Shown here: positions 19,011-27,370 of the stretch, piece after piece
Layout: each line of letters opens with the position of its first letter
Numbering within the stretch: position 1 is the first letter of the stretch
DNA from: Mageeibacillus indolicus UPII9-5
GTDB taxonomy: Bacteria > Bacillota > Clostridia > Saccharofermentanales > Fastidiosipilaceae
Assembly (NCBI RefSeq): GCF_000025225.2
Contig: NC_013895.2
Span: 496,001-560,000 of the forward strand
DNA length: 64,000 nucleotides
Reading direction: 5' to 3'
Notes under the pieces: model-generated
Told to the model about the DNA's origin: nothing
Seen by the model: only the letters and a program-made list of their open reading frames with translations
Database searches by the model: none
Translations under genes and position numbers: made by a program

Positions 19011-20344
19011 TGGCGGAAGATATTATGACGGAAGACATTATGACGGAGAATATATATCCTGAACACAGTGTTGCCGAAGTAGCCGCTTATATCCATAAAT
19101 TGATCCGACGCTCTGCCGATTTGTCCGCGTACTGGATTTGTGGCGAATTGTCAGGGGTCAAGCGTTATTCTTCAGGGCACATATATTTTACAATCAAAGA
19201 TGAGCAGGCTCAGCTGTCATGTGTTATGTATAATTCTAATGCATCGCGGTTGAGTTTTCCTTTAAAAGACGGGAAAAAAGTAAAGCTTCGGTGTAAAATC
19301 GACTTCTACGAGGCTAGGGGACAATGCCAACTAATTGTTTTGGCTGTTGAAGAAGCTGGAAGCGGGCAGCTTTACGCCAAATATCTGGCCTTGAAAGAAA
19401 AATTGGCGGCGGAAGGCTTGTTTGCCAATGCCAGGCCTTTGCCATTACTTCCTAGGCGAGTCGGCGTGATAACCTCACCATCCGGCGCTGTTATCCAAGA
19501 TATCTGTAATGTCAGTTGCCGGCGTTTCCCGGCGGCGGATATTTTGCTGTATCCTGCTGCTGTGCAGGGTGAAACGGCTGCCGCAACTTTACGTCGTGGA
19601 ATTTTGTTGTTTAATCGCCTGAAAAATGTTGATGTGATCATTATCGGTCGGGGTGGCGGCAGCATAGAAGATTTATGGCCGTTTAATGATGAAGAACTAG
19701 CGCGGGCCGTTGCCGCCTCAGAAATTCCTGTGGTAAGCGCGGTAGGCCATGAAACCGATTACACTATTTGTGATTTTGTCGCCGATCATCGCGCACCTAC
19801 TCCGTCCGCTGCTGCAGAAATGGTGTGGCCGGTACGGGATGAATTACAGACGCGCATTGCCGGCGCTGAGCGGCGAATGGCGTTTGCTTTGGAACGCAAC
19901 TGGGAGGCGGCTAATTTCAGATACAGCCATTGTGCCGCGCATTTCACGGCGACGCAGGCGGCAGCCTTGCTTAATAAATTTTTCAGTGCCTGGCAAACGG
20001 CAATTAATCGCTTACAAAATCAGCATCCTTTGCGGCAAACAGAGCGAAACCACAGTCAGATCGAAAATTTGTTCGCGGCGGCCTCACAACATATTCGCTA
20101 CATTCTCCTGCAAAAGGAGCAACAATGGCGCTTGCAAACAGAAAAATTGAACAACCTTAATCCGCTTAACGTTTTGATGCGCGGCTTCGGCCTAGTAACC
20201 GACAAAAACGATGCTGTAGCGGTAAGTACGGCCAAAATTCTTCCCGGCGACAATATAAAGGTGACTTTACAGGACGGGAAATTAGCTTGCAAAGTTTTGG
20301 CGGTTGAGAAAATTAATGGCAAAGGAGTTACTTGCGATGGATAA
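19010..20344 (+). CDS. xseA: Exodeoxyribonuclease VII large subunit
   Basis: XseA (444 aa) is the catalytic subunit of exonuclease VII, which cuts single-stranded DNA from both ends. An N-terminal OB-fold domain (YWICGELSGVKRYSSGHIYF) leads to the catalytic core, with PRRVGVITSPSGAV, IIGRGGGSIEDLWPFNDE and VSAVGHETDYTICDFVADHRAPTPSAAAE. A long coiled-coil region and a C-terminal RGF/G segment follow. The N-terminus carries a short repeated MTEDIMTE stretch not seen in most homologues. It is translationally coupled to nusB and overlaps xseB. Confidence 0.96.
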   Translation: MAEDIMTEDIMTENIYPEHSVAEVAAYIHKLIRRSADLSAYWICGELSGVKRYSSGHIYFTIKDEQAQLSCVMYNSNASRLSFPLKDGKKVKLRCKIDFYEARGQCQLIVLAVEEAGSGQLYAKYLALKEKLAAEGLFANARPLPLLPRRVGVITSPSGAVIQDICNVSCRRFPAADILLYPAAVQGETAAATLRRGILLFNRLKNVDVIIIGRGGGSIEDLWPFNDEELARAVAASEIPVVSAVGHETDYTICDFVADHRAPTPSAAAEMVWPVRDELQTRIAGAERRMAFALERNWEAANFRYSHCAAHFTATQAAALLNKFFSAWQTAINRLQNQHPLRQTERNHSQIENLFAAASQHIRYILLQKEQQWRLQTEKLNNLNPLNVLMRGFGLVTDKNDAVAVSTAKILPGDNIKVTLQDGKLACKVLAVEKINGKGVTCDG

Positions 20345-20633
20345 TATAGATGACAATAATAAAGAATTAAACGGATCCGACGTTTCAGCCGAAAAAGGTG
20401 AACTTTCTTTTGAAAGTGCATTGCGCAAGTTGGAAACGGTAACAACTCAACTTGAGCGCGGTCAATTAAGCTTGGAAGAGTCTATTCAACTGTTTAACAC
20501 AGGCGTGCGACTGAGTGCTTTTTGTCAGGACAAACTCAATGAAGCTAAACAAAAGATAAGTCAGTTGTTGCCGGAAAGTGATGACGGAACTGAAATTCCG
20601 TTTGAGGGGCGGCAAAGTGAATACAAGGACTGA
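20337..20633 (+). CDS. xseB: Exodeoxyribonuclease VII small subunit
   Basis: XseB (98 aa) is the partner subunit needed for exonuclease VII assembly. The family core SFESALRKLETVTTQLERGQLSLEESIQLFNTGVRLSAFCQDKLNEAKQKI is complete. The start is ATG 20337 because it lies seven bases after AAAGGAG; earlier in-frame starts would sit further inside xseA. It overlaps the end of xseA by eight bases. Confidence 0.95.
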   Translation: MDNIDDNNKELNGSDVSAEKGELSFESALRKLETVTTQLERGQLSLEESIQLFNTGVRLSAFCQDKLNEAKQKISQLLPESDDGTEIPFEGRQSEYKD

Positions 20634-21627
20634 TTTTTTGAATTTGCTTAAAAATATGATTGAAAGCATTAATGCTGTTTTGGCGGATACTTTACCCCGA
20701 GCGGCGGTTGAAGCTGTCATACGTGGGCAAAACTTGTGTTCGACTGCGGCGGAATGGCAGGGATATTTTTCAAAGTATCGGGCGGAGCAGGAAGCGGCAG
20801 GCAATGGCGACAAAACGGTTAGCGAACTTGATTTAGCAATTACTTATGCAATGTTGGCAGGTGGCAAGCGGCTTCGTCCGACTTTGGCCGTCTTAGTTTA
20901 CGAGATGCTGAGCAGGCAAACTCTGCCGACGAAAAGTGAAACTTGGCCTGACGCTCTTAAGTATTTAATCCGTGCAGTTGAATCTATCCATATTTACTCT
21001 TTAATACACGATGATTTGCCGGCCATGGACAATGACAGCTTGCGCCACGGTCGTCCGACTTTGCATACTTTTTTCTCGGAAGGGCAGGCTATCCTAGTCG
21101 GAGATGCTTTACTTTCGGAAGCTTGGCAATATGCAACAAAAACGGATAATGTTGAAGCCGGTATGATTTTGGCGCAAAATGCTTTAGCAATGGTTCATGG
21201 GCAATGGCGCGACTTAGCCTTCACTGACCAAAAAGTAACATACCAAGATTTGTGTGAGATGGTAAAACGTAAAACTGCTGCCTTAATTGCGGCTCCGGTT
21301 TTAGCTGCTGCGACCTTGACGGAGGCCGACGCACCGACTAAGCGACAATTGTCGCAATTTGCTGAAAATTTGGGCATCGCTTTTCAGATCCGCGATGATA
21401 TTCTTGATGTCGAAGCCGAAAGCGAACGTATGGGCAAAACATTGGGCAAAGATGCCGCTGAGCATAAGACAACGTTCGTGAAGGTTCTGGGAATGGTGGA
21501 GGCCAAAAGAGAACTGGTTCGATACACCGATATCGCTAAACGAGCTTTAGCGGATCTGGCTGATCGCGGCTATGAGACAAAAAACTTGGCCGAGCTTACC
21601 GCTTGGCTGGTGGATCGCGAGGTTTGA
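20617..21627 (+). CDS. ispA: Polyprenyl (farnesyl/geranyl-type) diphosphate synthase
   Basis: This trans-isoprenyl diphosphate synthase condenses DMAPP/GPP with IPP to give farnesyl or longer diphosphates. GGKRLRP and the first aspartate-rich motif HDDLPAMDND are present, as is the second, IRDDILDVE. The gene order xseB-ispA-dxs is the common bacterial one. The start is uncertain. GTG 20617 (after GAGGGG) gives about 336 aa; TTG 20638 and ATG 20656 are alternatives that fit the usual ~300-aa length better. The overlap with xseB is 17 bases if GTG is used. Confidence 0.93.
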   Translation: MNTRTDFLNLLKNMIESINAVLADTLPRAAVEAVIRGQNLCSTAAEWQGYFSKYRAEQEAAGNGDKTVSELDLAITYAMLAGGKRLRPTLAVLVYEMLSRQTLPTKSETWPDALKYLIRAVESIHIYSLIHDDLPAMDNDSLRHGRPTLHTFFSEGQAILVGDALLSEAWQYATKTDNVEAGMILAQNALAMVHGQWRDLAFTDQKVTYQDLCEMVKRKTAALIAAPVLAAATLTEADAPTKRQLSQFAENLGIAFQIRDDILDVEAESERMGKTLGKDAAEHKTTFVKVLGMVEAKRELVRYTDIAKRALADLADRGYETKNLAELTAWLVDREV

Positions 21628-21631
21628 CAGG

Positions 21632-23725
21632 ATGATTGAACTCGGCAAAATTTTGCAAACCTATAATGGGCCGCAAGATTTGGCAGCTTACTCAACGGCG
21701 GAGCTGCGCGAGCTGGCCGCAGAGGTAAGAGCTTATATAATTGCCGTCACCGAGGCTAATGGTGGTCATTTGGCGTCTAACTTAGGCGTGGTTGAACTGA
21801 CGATAGCTTTATTAAGAAATTTCGATTTTAAAGATACACAGATAGTTTGGGATGTCGGCCATCAAAGCTATGCCTATAAAATTTTGACCGACCGCAAAAA
21901 AGAATTCATGACCCTGCGCCGAGCGGGGGGACTTGCCGGTTTCCCCAAACGCAGTGAAAGCCCGGTCTATGACGCCTTCAATACTGGCCACAGTACAACA
22001 TCCGTTTCTGCGGCCATAGGTTTGGCCAGGGCGGCAAAATTGCAGGGACGACCGCATACTGTCATTGCGGTAATCGGTGACGGGGCGATGACTGGCGGCT
22101 TGGCTTGGGAAGCGATGAACAATATTTTGCCGGATGATGATATATTAATTATATTGAATGATAATCAAATGAGCATAGCACCCAATGTCGGCAGCTTCAG
22201 CCGCCATCTGAAGAACATTCGGGTCAATCCAAACTATTTGAAACTGAAACCCAAGATAGAAAGAAGTCTTTTGCGTTGCGGCGTATGGGGTCGCCCCTTC
22301 ATTAAACTGTTGCAGAAATTGAAGCAAGGTACGCGTAACGCGATTCAGCCAGGCAATTCTATTTTTGAAGCCTTAGGCATTCGCTATTATGGATTGGTAG
22401 ACGGGCATGACCAAGATGAACTTCAACGTTATCTAAGTGCCCTTAAGCTGGTCAAAGGACCGCGTATGCTGCACATTGCTACAATCAAGGGTAAAGGATA
22501 CCTCCCGGCTGAAACTTCTCCGGCCGATTATCACGGAGTCGCGCCTTATTATATTCAAAAAGGCAAGCAAAAAAATCCAGATGGATTCAGCAACGATTCC
22601 CTACCGACAGATTTCACCACGGCTTTCGGCCGGGCAATTGTTGACTTAGCAGCTACCGACGAGTCAATTTGCGCGATTACAGCAGCGATGCCAAGTGGGA
22701 CCGGGCTTACGGAATTTGCCGCAAAATACCCGCGCCGCTTTTTTGATGTTGGGATCGCGGAAGCCCATGCTGTAACCTTCGCTTCAGCGTTGGCCGCGGG
22801 GGGAATAAAGCCGGTTGTAGCTGTCTATTCGACTTTTTTACAACGCGCCTATGATCAAATCATTCATGATTGCTGTTTGCAAAATTTGGCCGTGACATTT
22901 TGTTTGGATCGGGCCGGGCTGTCGGGGCAAGACGGTGAAACTCACCAAGGCCTATATGATTTGGCGGCGTTGCTGCCATTGCCCAACTTGCGTATTTTTG
23001 CGCCGGCCACATACTACGATTTGAAGAACTGTCTCAGTTATGCCAGATATGGTGTGCCTTATGATTTTCGTCGCTTACATTCCTGTGATCCTGAATGTGA
23101 GAGCGAAAAACCAGGCGACAGGTGTGAGTCATTAAAGTCAATAAATGAACCAAAATCCATCGGGCCTGCCGTCATTCGTTACCCTAAGGGTAAGGAGTCG
23201 GAGCTGTATCCGTCGAGTTTTGCGGAGCAAGTCAGTGAAACAGCTCCGGCTCCCCGGTTGGTTCGTGAAGGAGCTTCTCTAATGGTGCTGGCGGTAGGAC
23301 CATTAGTCGGTCAGGCCTGCCAAGCGGCCGAGGAGCTGCGCAAATACGGCATTACTTTGCGAATTATTGATCCGATTCAGCTTAAACCGCTTGATAAATC
23401 AGCATATGCAAGACTCCTCTTGCGGGATAAGCCTTTACTGATCATCGAAGAAGGAAGCTCAATAGGCGGCTTTGGCAGCTATTTCCGTCAAGAGATGGCG
23501 GAAATACTTGCTTTGTACCACATACCCTGCCATGCTTTGGGCATTCCTGATATTATAGTAGAGCATGATACGATTGCAGGAGCTAGAAAAAAACTCGGCC
23601 TTGACGCGACTGGACTAGTAGCGTCGATTCTATCGTTGGTTAGCGGAAGGGTGCACAATGAAAATCGGTTTAGTAATAAATATGAGAAGGGATTGCCATT
23701 TGCAAGTAAGCAACAAAGCAGTTAA
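21632..23725 (+). CDS. dxs: 1-deoxy-D-xylulose-5-phosphate synthase
   Basis: This TPP-dependent enzyme makes DXP from pyruvate and glyceraldehyde 3-phosphate, the first step of the MEP isoprenoid pathway, and feeds ispA next door. It has the TPP-binding GDGAMTGG (near residue 149), VGHQSYAYKILT, and the transketolase core FDVGIAEAHAVTFA. ATG 21632 follows the ispA stop by four bases. At 697 aa it exceeds the usual ~620. About 37 extra residues (roughly 473-509, Cys/Glu/Lys-rich) sit just before the conserved PAVIRYPKG strand. The C-terminus runs 68 bases into nadK, so the last residues are encoded twice in different frames. Confidence 0.94.
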   Translation: MIELGKILQTYNGPQDLAAYSTAELRELAAEVRAYIIAVTEANGGHLASNLGVVELTIALLRNFDFKDTQIVWDVGHQSYAYKILTDRKKEFMTLRRAGGLAGFPKRSESPVYDAFNTGHSTTSVSAAIGLARAAKLQGRPHTVIAVIGDGAMTGGLAWEAMNNILPDDDILIILNDNQMSIAPNVGSFSRHLKNIRVNPNYLKLKPKIERSLLRCGVWGRPFIKLLQKLKQGTRNAIQPGNSIFEALGIRYYGLVDGHDQDELQRYLSALKLVKGPRMLHIATIKGKGYLPAETSPADYHGVAPYYIQKGKQKNPDGFSNDSLPTDFTTAFGRAIVDLAATDESICAITAAMPSGTGLTEFAAKYPRRFFDVGIAEAHAVTFASALAAGGIKPVVAVYSTFLQRAYDQIIHDCCLQNLAVTFCLDRAGLSGQDGETHQGLYDLAALLPLPNLRIFAPATYYDLKNCLSYARYGVPYDFRRLHSCDPECESEKPGDRCESLKSINEPKSIGPAVIRYPKGKESELYPSSFAEQVSETAPAPRLVREGASLMVLAVGPLVGQACQAAEELRKYGITLRIIDPIQLKPLDKSAYARLLLRDKPLLIIEEGSSIGGFGSYFRQEMAEILALYHIPCHALGIPDIIVEHDTIAGARKKLGLDATGLVASILSLVSGRVHNENRFSNKYEKGLPFASKQQSS

Positions 23726-24551
23726 ATTTTTGCGCGATTTAGGGGTAGAAGTAGTTGTGGATCCCCAGCACCATCAAAGCGAAATTTACCAGCTTGCAGG
23801 GGTTGAATTCAGTTCATACGCGGAATGTGCCGTTGTTTTGGCAATCGGGGGTGATGGAACATTGCTTTCTGCCGCGCATTGGACGGGTGAGTGGCGAATG
23901 CCTTTGGGCGGCATAAACCTCGGCAGTCTGGGTTTTATGACCGAAATTGATGTTGAGGTAATGCAAGATGCCTTAACAGCTATTGTCGCAGGTAATTACA
24001 GCCTGGATCAGCGCATGCTGCTTAAAGTATGGTGCAAGGATAAGCTGGGGCAGATTAAATATGAAGATTTTGCCGTCAATGATGCGGTGTGCAATCGTGA
24101 TCCGTCGTCGCCGATTCAGACCTATCAGCTAAACATTGATAATGAGACTGTTGAATTAATACCGGGAGACGGAATAATAATTTCTAGCCCGACCGGATCT
24201 ACCGGCTATGCCATGGCGGCTGGCGGTCCGATAATTGATCCTCGGGTGAGGGCAATATTGTTTACGCCGCTTTGTCCGCACACATTACATAACCGCAATT
24301 ATGTTTTAGCTGAAGATAGCGTGATTGAAATCCGTTTGCAGCAACCGAACAGTAGTTCTTACCTTTCGGTAGATGGTCGTAATACTATTCAGTTAGACAC
24401 GGACGATGTCATTAAGGTGGCGAAAAACTCGCTTTCATTGAATCTTATTTCTCTGACCAAGCAAAATTTTTATACAAAAGTGCCGGAAAAGATACAGAAA
24501 CGCAGCTTAGGCCGGGCGATATGTAAAAATTGGCTTGGCGATCATGCATAG
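23658..24551 (+). CDS. nadK: NAD kinase
   Basis: NAD kinase (297 aa) phosphorylates NAD to NADP. The GGDGT motif (VLAIGGDGTLLSAA), the GGINLGSLGFMTE motif and the SPTGSTGYAMAAGGPI substrate loop are all present. ATG 23658 gives the standard MKIGLVINM start, so the overlap with dxs is real by this reading. The dxs-nadK-recN order is common in Clostridia, but argR and a TlyA-like methyltransferase that often lie among them are absent here. Confidence 0.95.
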   Translation: MKIGLVINMRRDCHLQVSNKAVKFLRDLGVEVVVDPQHHQSEIYQLAGVEFSSYAECAVVLAIGGDGTLLSAAHWTGEWRMPLGGINLGSLGFMTEIDVEVMQDALTAIVAGNYSLDQRMLLKVWCKDKLGQIKYEDFAVNDAVCNRDPSSPIQTYQLNIDNETVELIPGDGIIISSPTGSTGYAMAAGGPIIDPRVRAILFTPLCPHTLHNRNYVLAEDSVIEIRLQQPNSSSYLSVDGRNTIQLDTDDVIKVAKNSLSLNLISLTKQNFYTKVPEKIQKRSLGRAICKNWLGDHA

Positions 24552-24568
24552 GTTTACAGAGGTGTAAA

Positions 24569-26299
24569 GTGCTTGAACGATTGGAAATTAAACAGTTGGC
24601 ATTGATTGAGCAGGCGGTGTTTGAGCCGGCCGCAGGATTCACGGTTATTACGGGGGAAACCGGTGCCGGTAAATCACTTTTGCTAGGGGCTATACAAGCC
24701 GTGCAAGGTAGCAAAATGAGCAAAGAGCAAATACGAGCAGGCGCCCGAAATGCCTCGGTTGAGGCCTATTTTTCGCATGGTGTTGCAGCCTTGAGTCGGC
24801 AAAACCGTGCTGACTTTCTTGCAGAAGAAACGGAAGATGATGACTTGATTCTGGCGCGGAGCATAAACACGGCTGGTCGCAACTTTTGTCGACTAAACGG
24901 GAGCTTGATTCCTTTGCATGAATTGCAACGTTTGGGAGAGGATCTGGTGACGGTACACGGCCAAAGAGACAGTCAAAAGATTTTTGAAGTGGCTGAGCAC
25001 GCCCCGCTTCTTATTAAGTACGCGGCCGGGGAATGGCCGGAGGAATATCAAGAATATCAGAAAGCCTGGCAAGCTTGGCGCAAAATTGTCGGTCAGCTCA
25101 ATCGGGTGGATCTGAGTGATGAAGAACGCGAGCGCATGATTGATTTGTTTAGTTATCAGATAAATGAAATCAAAAGTCTGGATTTAAAACCGGGTGAGGA
25201 GGATGCTCTTAGGCAAAAAAAGCAGAAATTGAGTCAATTAAGAGGACTGATAGCATCTTTACAGCAGATTGCGTTGTGTCTAGAAGGAGATGGAGCTGAG
25301 GCTGGCGGGGCCATAAGTTTGCTCGAACAGGCTGGGGCAGCAGCCGAAAAAGTCAGTTCCTTGTTGGAAAAAGCCGGGTTACCGCTCGACAATCTTAGCC
25401 AAGCCAAAGAGCTGTTGTTGCCGCTTGCCCGTGGTATCAATAAATTGGCCGCACAACTTGACTTTCACCCAGATATCTTGGAAGAAATCGAGCAGCGTTT
25501 GGACAGAATTGCCCGGCTGAAGAAAAAATACGGCAAGGATGAAGCTGCTATACTGGATTTCGCGCAGCAGACGGAAATTAAGCTGGACAAGCTGACTCGC
25601 CTGGAAGCAGCCTTACAAAAGCTTACCGCTGCAGAAGATGCTGCCTGGAATGAGGTAAGTGTTAAAGGGGAAATATGGCAAAAATGTCTTGCCGCCGCCG
25701 CGGCTGAATTAAGCTCGTCAATTAATCGTGAATTGGCCGACCTGGGCATGCAACAGGCGGCTTTCAAAGTGGAGTTCAAGCAGCGCGCACCGCGTACAGC
25801 GACGATTTATGGACTTTGTGAAGTGGAATTCCTGTTGCAAGCCAATTTAGGGGAGGGCTACAAGCCGTTATACAAGATAGCTTCTGGCGGCGAGGCTGCG
25901 AGAATTATGTTGGCAATCAAAGCTGTTTTGGCTAAGGTCGATTCCGTTCCTTTGCTTATATTTGATGAAATAGACAGCGGAGTGAGCGGTGAAACAGCTG
26001 CGCGGGTAGGTGAGAAATTGCTTTTACTCAGCAGAGATGCCCAGGTGATTTGTGTTACCCACTCTGCCTATATTGCTTCTATGGCCGATAAACATTACAA
26101 AATTTATAAGGAAGTTGCTGATGGTCGGACCAATACTTATTTGACTGAGCTTGACCAAAATGGGGCCAAGGCGGAAATTGCTCGTTTGCTGGCTGGCGAT
26201 ACTGATCGGGCTACGGCAGAAAAGTTGGCGTCATCATTACATGGCAAGGCGGCTGAGTTTAAGCGGGTACATGGTTTCAAGTCAGCAAGGCCAGACTGA
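24569..26299 (+). CDS. recN: DNA repair protein RecN
   Basis: RecN (576 aa) is an SMC-like ATPase acting at double-strand breaks. Walker A is GETGAGKS near the N-terminus, and VHGQRDSQKIF is a RecN signature. A long coiled coil (about residues 170-410) follows, with signature motif ASGGEAARIMLA and Walker B LLIFDEIDSGVSG at the C-terminus. The start is GTG 24569 (VLERLEIKQLAL), which matches the family start; a longer TTG start at 24530 would overlap nadK and lacks conservation. Its stop lies within a 20-bp direct repeat. Confidence 0.95.
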   Translation: MLERLEIKQLALIEQAVFEPAAGFTVITGETGAGKSLLLGAIQAVQGSKMSKEQIRAGARNASVEAYFSHGVAALSRQNRADFLAEETEDDDLILARSINTAGRNFCRLNGSLIPLHELQRLGEDLVTVHGQRDSQKIFEVAEHAPLLIKYAAGEWPEEYQEYQKAWQAWRKIVGQLNRVDLSDEERERMIDLFSYQINEIKSLDLKPGEEDALRQKKQKLSQLRGLIASLQQIALCLEGDGAEAGGAISLLEQAGAAAEKVSSLLEKAGLPLDNLSQAKELLLPLARGINKLAAQLDFHPDILEEIEQRLDRIARLKKKYGKDEAAILDFAQQTEIKLDKLTRLEAALQKLTAAEDAAWNEVSVKGEIWQKCLAAAAAELSSSINRELADLGMQQAAFKVEFKQRAPRTATIYGLCEVEFLLQANLGEGYKPLYKIASGGEAARIMLAIKAVLAKVDSVPLLIFDEIDSGVSGETAARVGEKLLLLSRDAQVICVTHSAYIASMADKHYKIYKEVADGRTNTYLTELDQNGAKAEIARLLAGDTDRATAEKLASSLHGKAAEFKRVHGFKSARPD

Positions 26300-26331
26300 A
26301 AAGCGCGATGCAAATCTGAAAAGCGCGATGC
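26296..26331 (+). repeat. Two-copy direct repeat over the recN stop
   Basis: CTGAAAAGCGCGATGC occurs at 26296-26311 and again at 26316-26331, a 20-base period. The first copy contains the recN TGA. It may come from a local slippage duplication; no function is evident. Confidence 0.8.
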
Positions 26332-26347
26332 CGGGCTCAATTTGTAA

Positions 26348-26376
26348 AGGACAGTACTTGGTATATGCGCTATAAT
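26348..26376 (+). promoter_or_regulatory. Probable promoter of the TPP riboswitch transcript
   Basis: A perfect TATAAT (26371-26376) lies 17 bases after a weak -35, AGGACA (26348-26353). It is about 15-20 bases upstream of the riboswitch, the expected position for its start of transcription. Confidence 0.5.
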
Positions 26377-26390
26377 AAAAAAGATGATGA

Positions 26391-26475
26391 ATTGCAGGGG
26401 GACCGCGAGCGGTTGAGAAGGCTAAAACCTGACCCTTTGAACCTGTTTATTAAGATAAGCGTAGGAAGCAATTAA
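26391..26475 (+). promoter_or_regulatory. TPP (THI-element) riboswitch
   Basis: The conserved THI blocks appear in order: GGGGGACC, then GGTTGAGAAGG (consensus CTGAGA region), GACCCTTTGAACCTG (consensus ACCC..GAACCTG) and AAGCGTAGGAAGC (consensus GCGTAGGGA). It senses thiamine diphosphate and lies about 70 bases before a short-chain dehydrogenase gene. A downstream hairpin can mask the ribosome site, suggesting that ligand binding lowers translation. Confidence 0.9.
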
Positions 26476-26498
26476 AACTATCTTTTCACTTGTTATGG

Positions 26499-26539
26499 TA
26501 CTCCTCGGTTCGTTATTAATAAATAAAGCCAAAGGAGTA
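26499..26539 (+). promoter_or_regulatory. Ribosome-site-sequestering hairpin (riboswitch expression platform)
   Basis: TACTCCT (26499-26505) is the exact complement of AGGAGTA (26533-26539), which contains the ribosome-binding site of the next gene. Extra GGTT/AGCC-like pairing can extend it inward. Five Ts follow, so it could also stop transcription. It fits the off-state stem of the upstream TPP riboswitch. Confidence 0.6.
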
Positions 26540-26544
26540 TTTTT

Positions 26545-27300
26545 ATGGAAAAAAGAGTGGCCATTGTTACAGGCGCAAGCCGCGGCCTAGGCCGAGAGAT
26601 TGCCCGACAATTTTTGGAAAAAGGCTATTACGTAGTTGCCAATTACTATCAGACCCCGAGCGGCGCCCAAAGCTTAGCAGCGGAATTCGGTGTGGACAAC
26701 GTCCTACCCGTGCAGGCGGATGTCAGAGATAAAGCGGCTATGACACGTTTGCATGAAGCCGCCTTACAGAAATTCGGGCGAGTTGATGTCTTGGTTCACA
26801 ATGCATTGATCAATTTCCGTTTTGATCCGACTAAGCAACTTGATCTTGAAAATATCGGTTGGGAAAATTATCTTGCGCAAATGGAAGGCTCGGTTAAGGG
26901 AGCTTTAAACTTGCTGCAAACGAATTTAGCTAGTTTAAAAAAACAAAATCATCCTCGTTTCATTGCGATAGGGACCAATCTATTCCAAAGTCCGGTTGTA
27001 CCTTATCACGAATACACTACCGGTAAAGGTGCTTTACTTGCCTTTGTAAGGAACGCGGCGGCAGAATTGGGTAAGTACGGGATAACGTGCAATATGGTTT
27101 CGGGCGGTTTGCTTAAAACGACAGACGCTTCAGCGGTGACGACTCCGGAAGTGTTTGATTTGATTGCTGCGACTACTTCTCTGAAACGTGTAACAACCCC
27201 GGCCGATTTGGCGGCTGCTGTATGCTTTTTGGCTGAGCCGGCGGCACAGGGAATCAGCGGACAAAACATTGTTGTGGACTCCGGTCAGACGTTTAATTGA
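26545..27300 (+). CDS. Short-chain dehydrogenase/reductase under TPP riboswitch control
   Basis: This classical SDR (251 aa) has the TGASRGLG cofactor loop at the N-terminus, an acidic VQADVRD strand end, the YTTGK (YxxxK) catalytic motif and the C-terminal GQNIVVDSG. By my count a Thr (in AIGTNLF) stands where the catalytic Ser is usual, 13 residues before the Tyr. Automatic pipelines would call it 3-oxoacyl-ACP reductase. The TPP riboswitch argues instead for a thiamine-related role. From memory, a THI-element-regulated SDR has been named oarX in comparative genomics; whether this is the same family needs a search. It is a single-gene unit convergent with the pseudouridine synthase. Confidence 0.85.
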   Translation: MEKRVAIVTGASRGLGREIARQFLEKGYYVVANYYQTPSGAQSLAAEFGVDNVLPVQADVRDKAAMTRLHEAALQKFGRVDVLVHNALINFRFDPTKQLDLENIGWENYLAQMEGSVKGALNLLQTNLASLKKQNHPRFIAIGTNLFQSPVVPYHEYTTGKGALLAFVRNAAAELGKYGITCNMVSGGLLKTTDASAVTTPEVFDLIAATTSLKRVTTPADLAAAVCFLAEPAAQGISGQNIVVDSGQTFN

Positions 27301-27310
27301 TTCCGTTTGC

Positions 27311-27370
27311 GTCAACCGATTTCAGCCGATTTCAACTGATGTCAATCGATTTCAACCGATGTCAGCTGAT
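27311..27370 (+). repeat. Six tandem copies of a 10-nt repeat
   Basis: The 60 bases are exactly six in-register decamers matching KTCARYYGAT (for example GTCAACCGAT, TTCAGCCGAT, TTCAACTGAT). The array lies between two convergent genes and covers the last nine bases of the pseudouridine synthase gene, whose stop codon comes from it. The 10-base period is close to one helical turn. Confidence 0.9.

Noticed and set aside
27311-27370. CRISPR-like array
   Set aside because: Units are 10 bases with no spacers; this is a simple tandem repeat.
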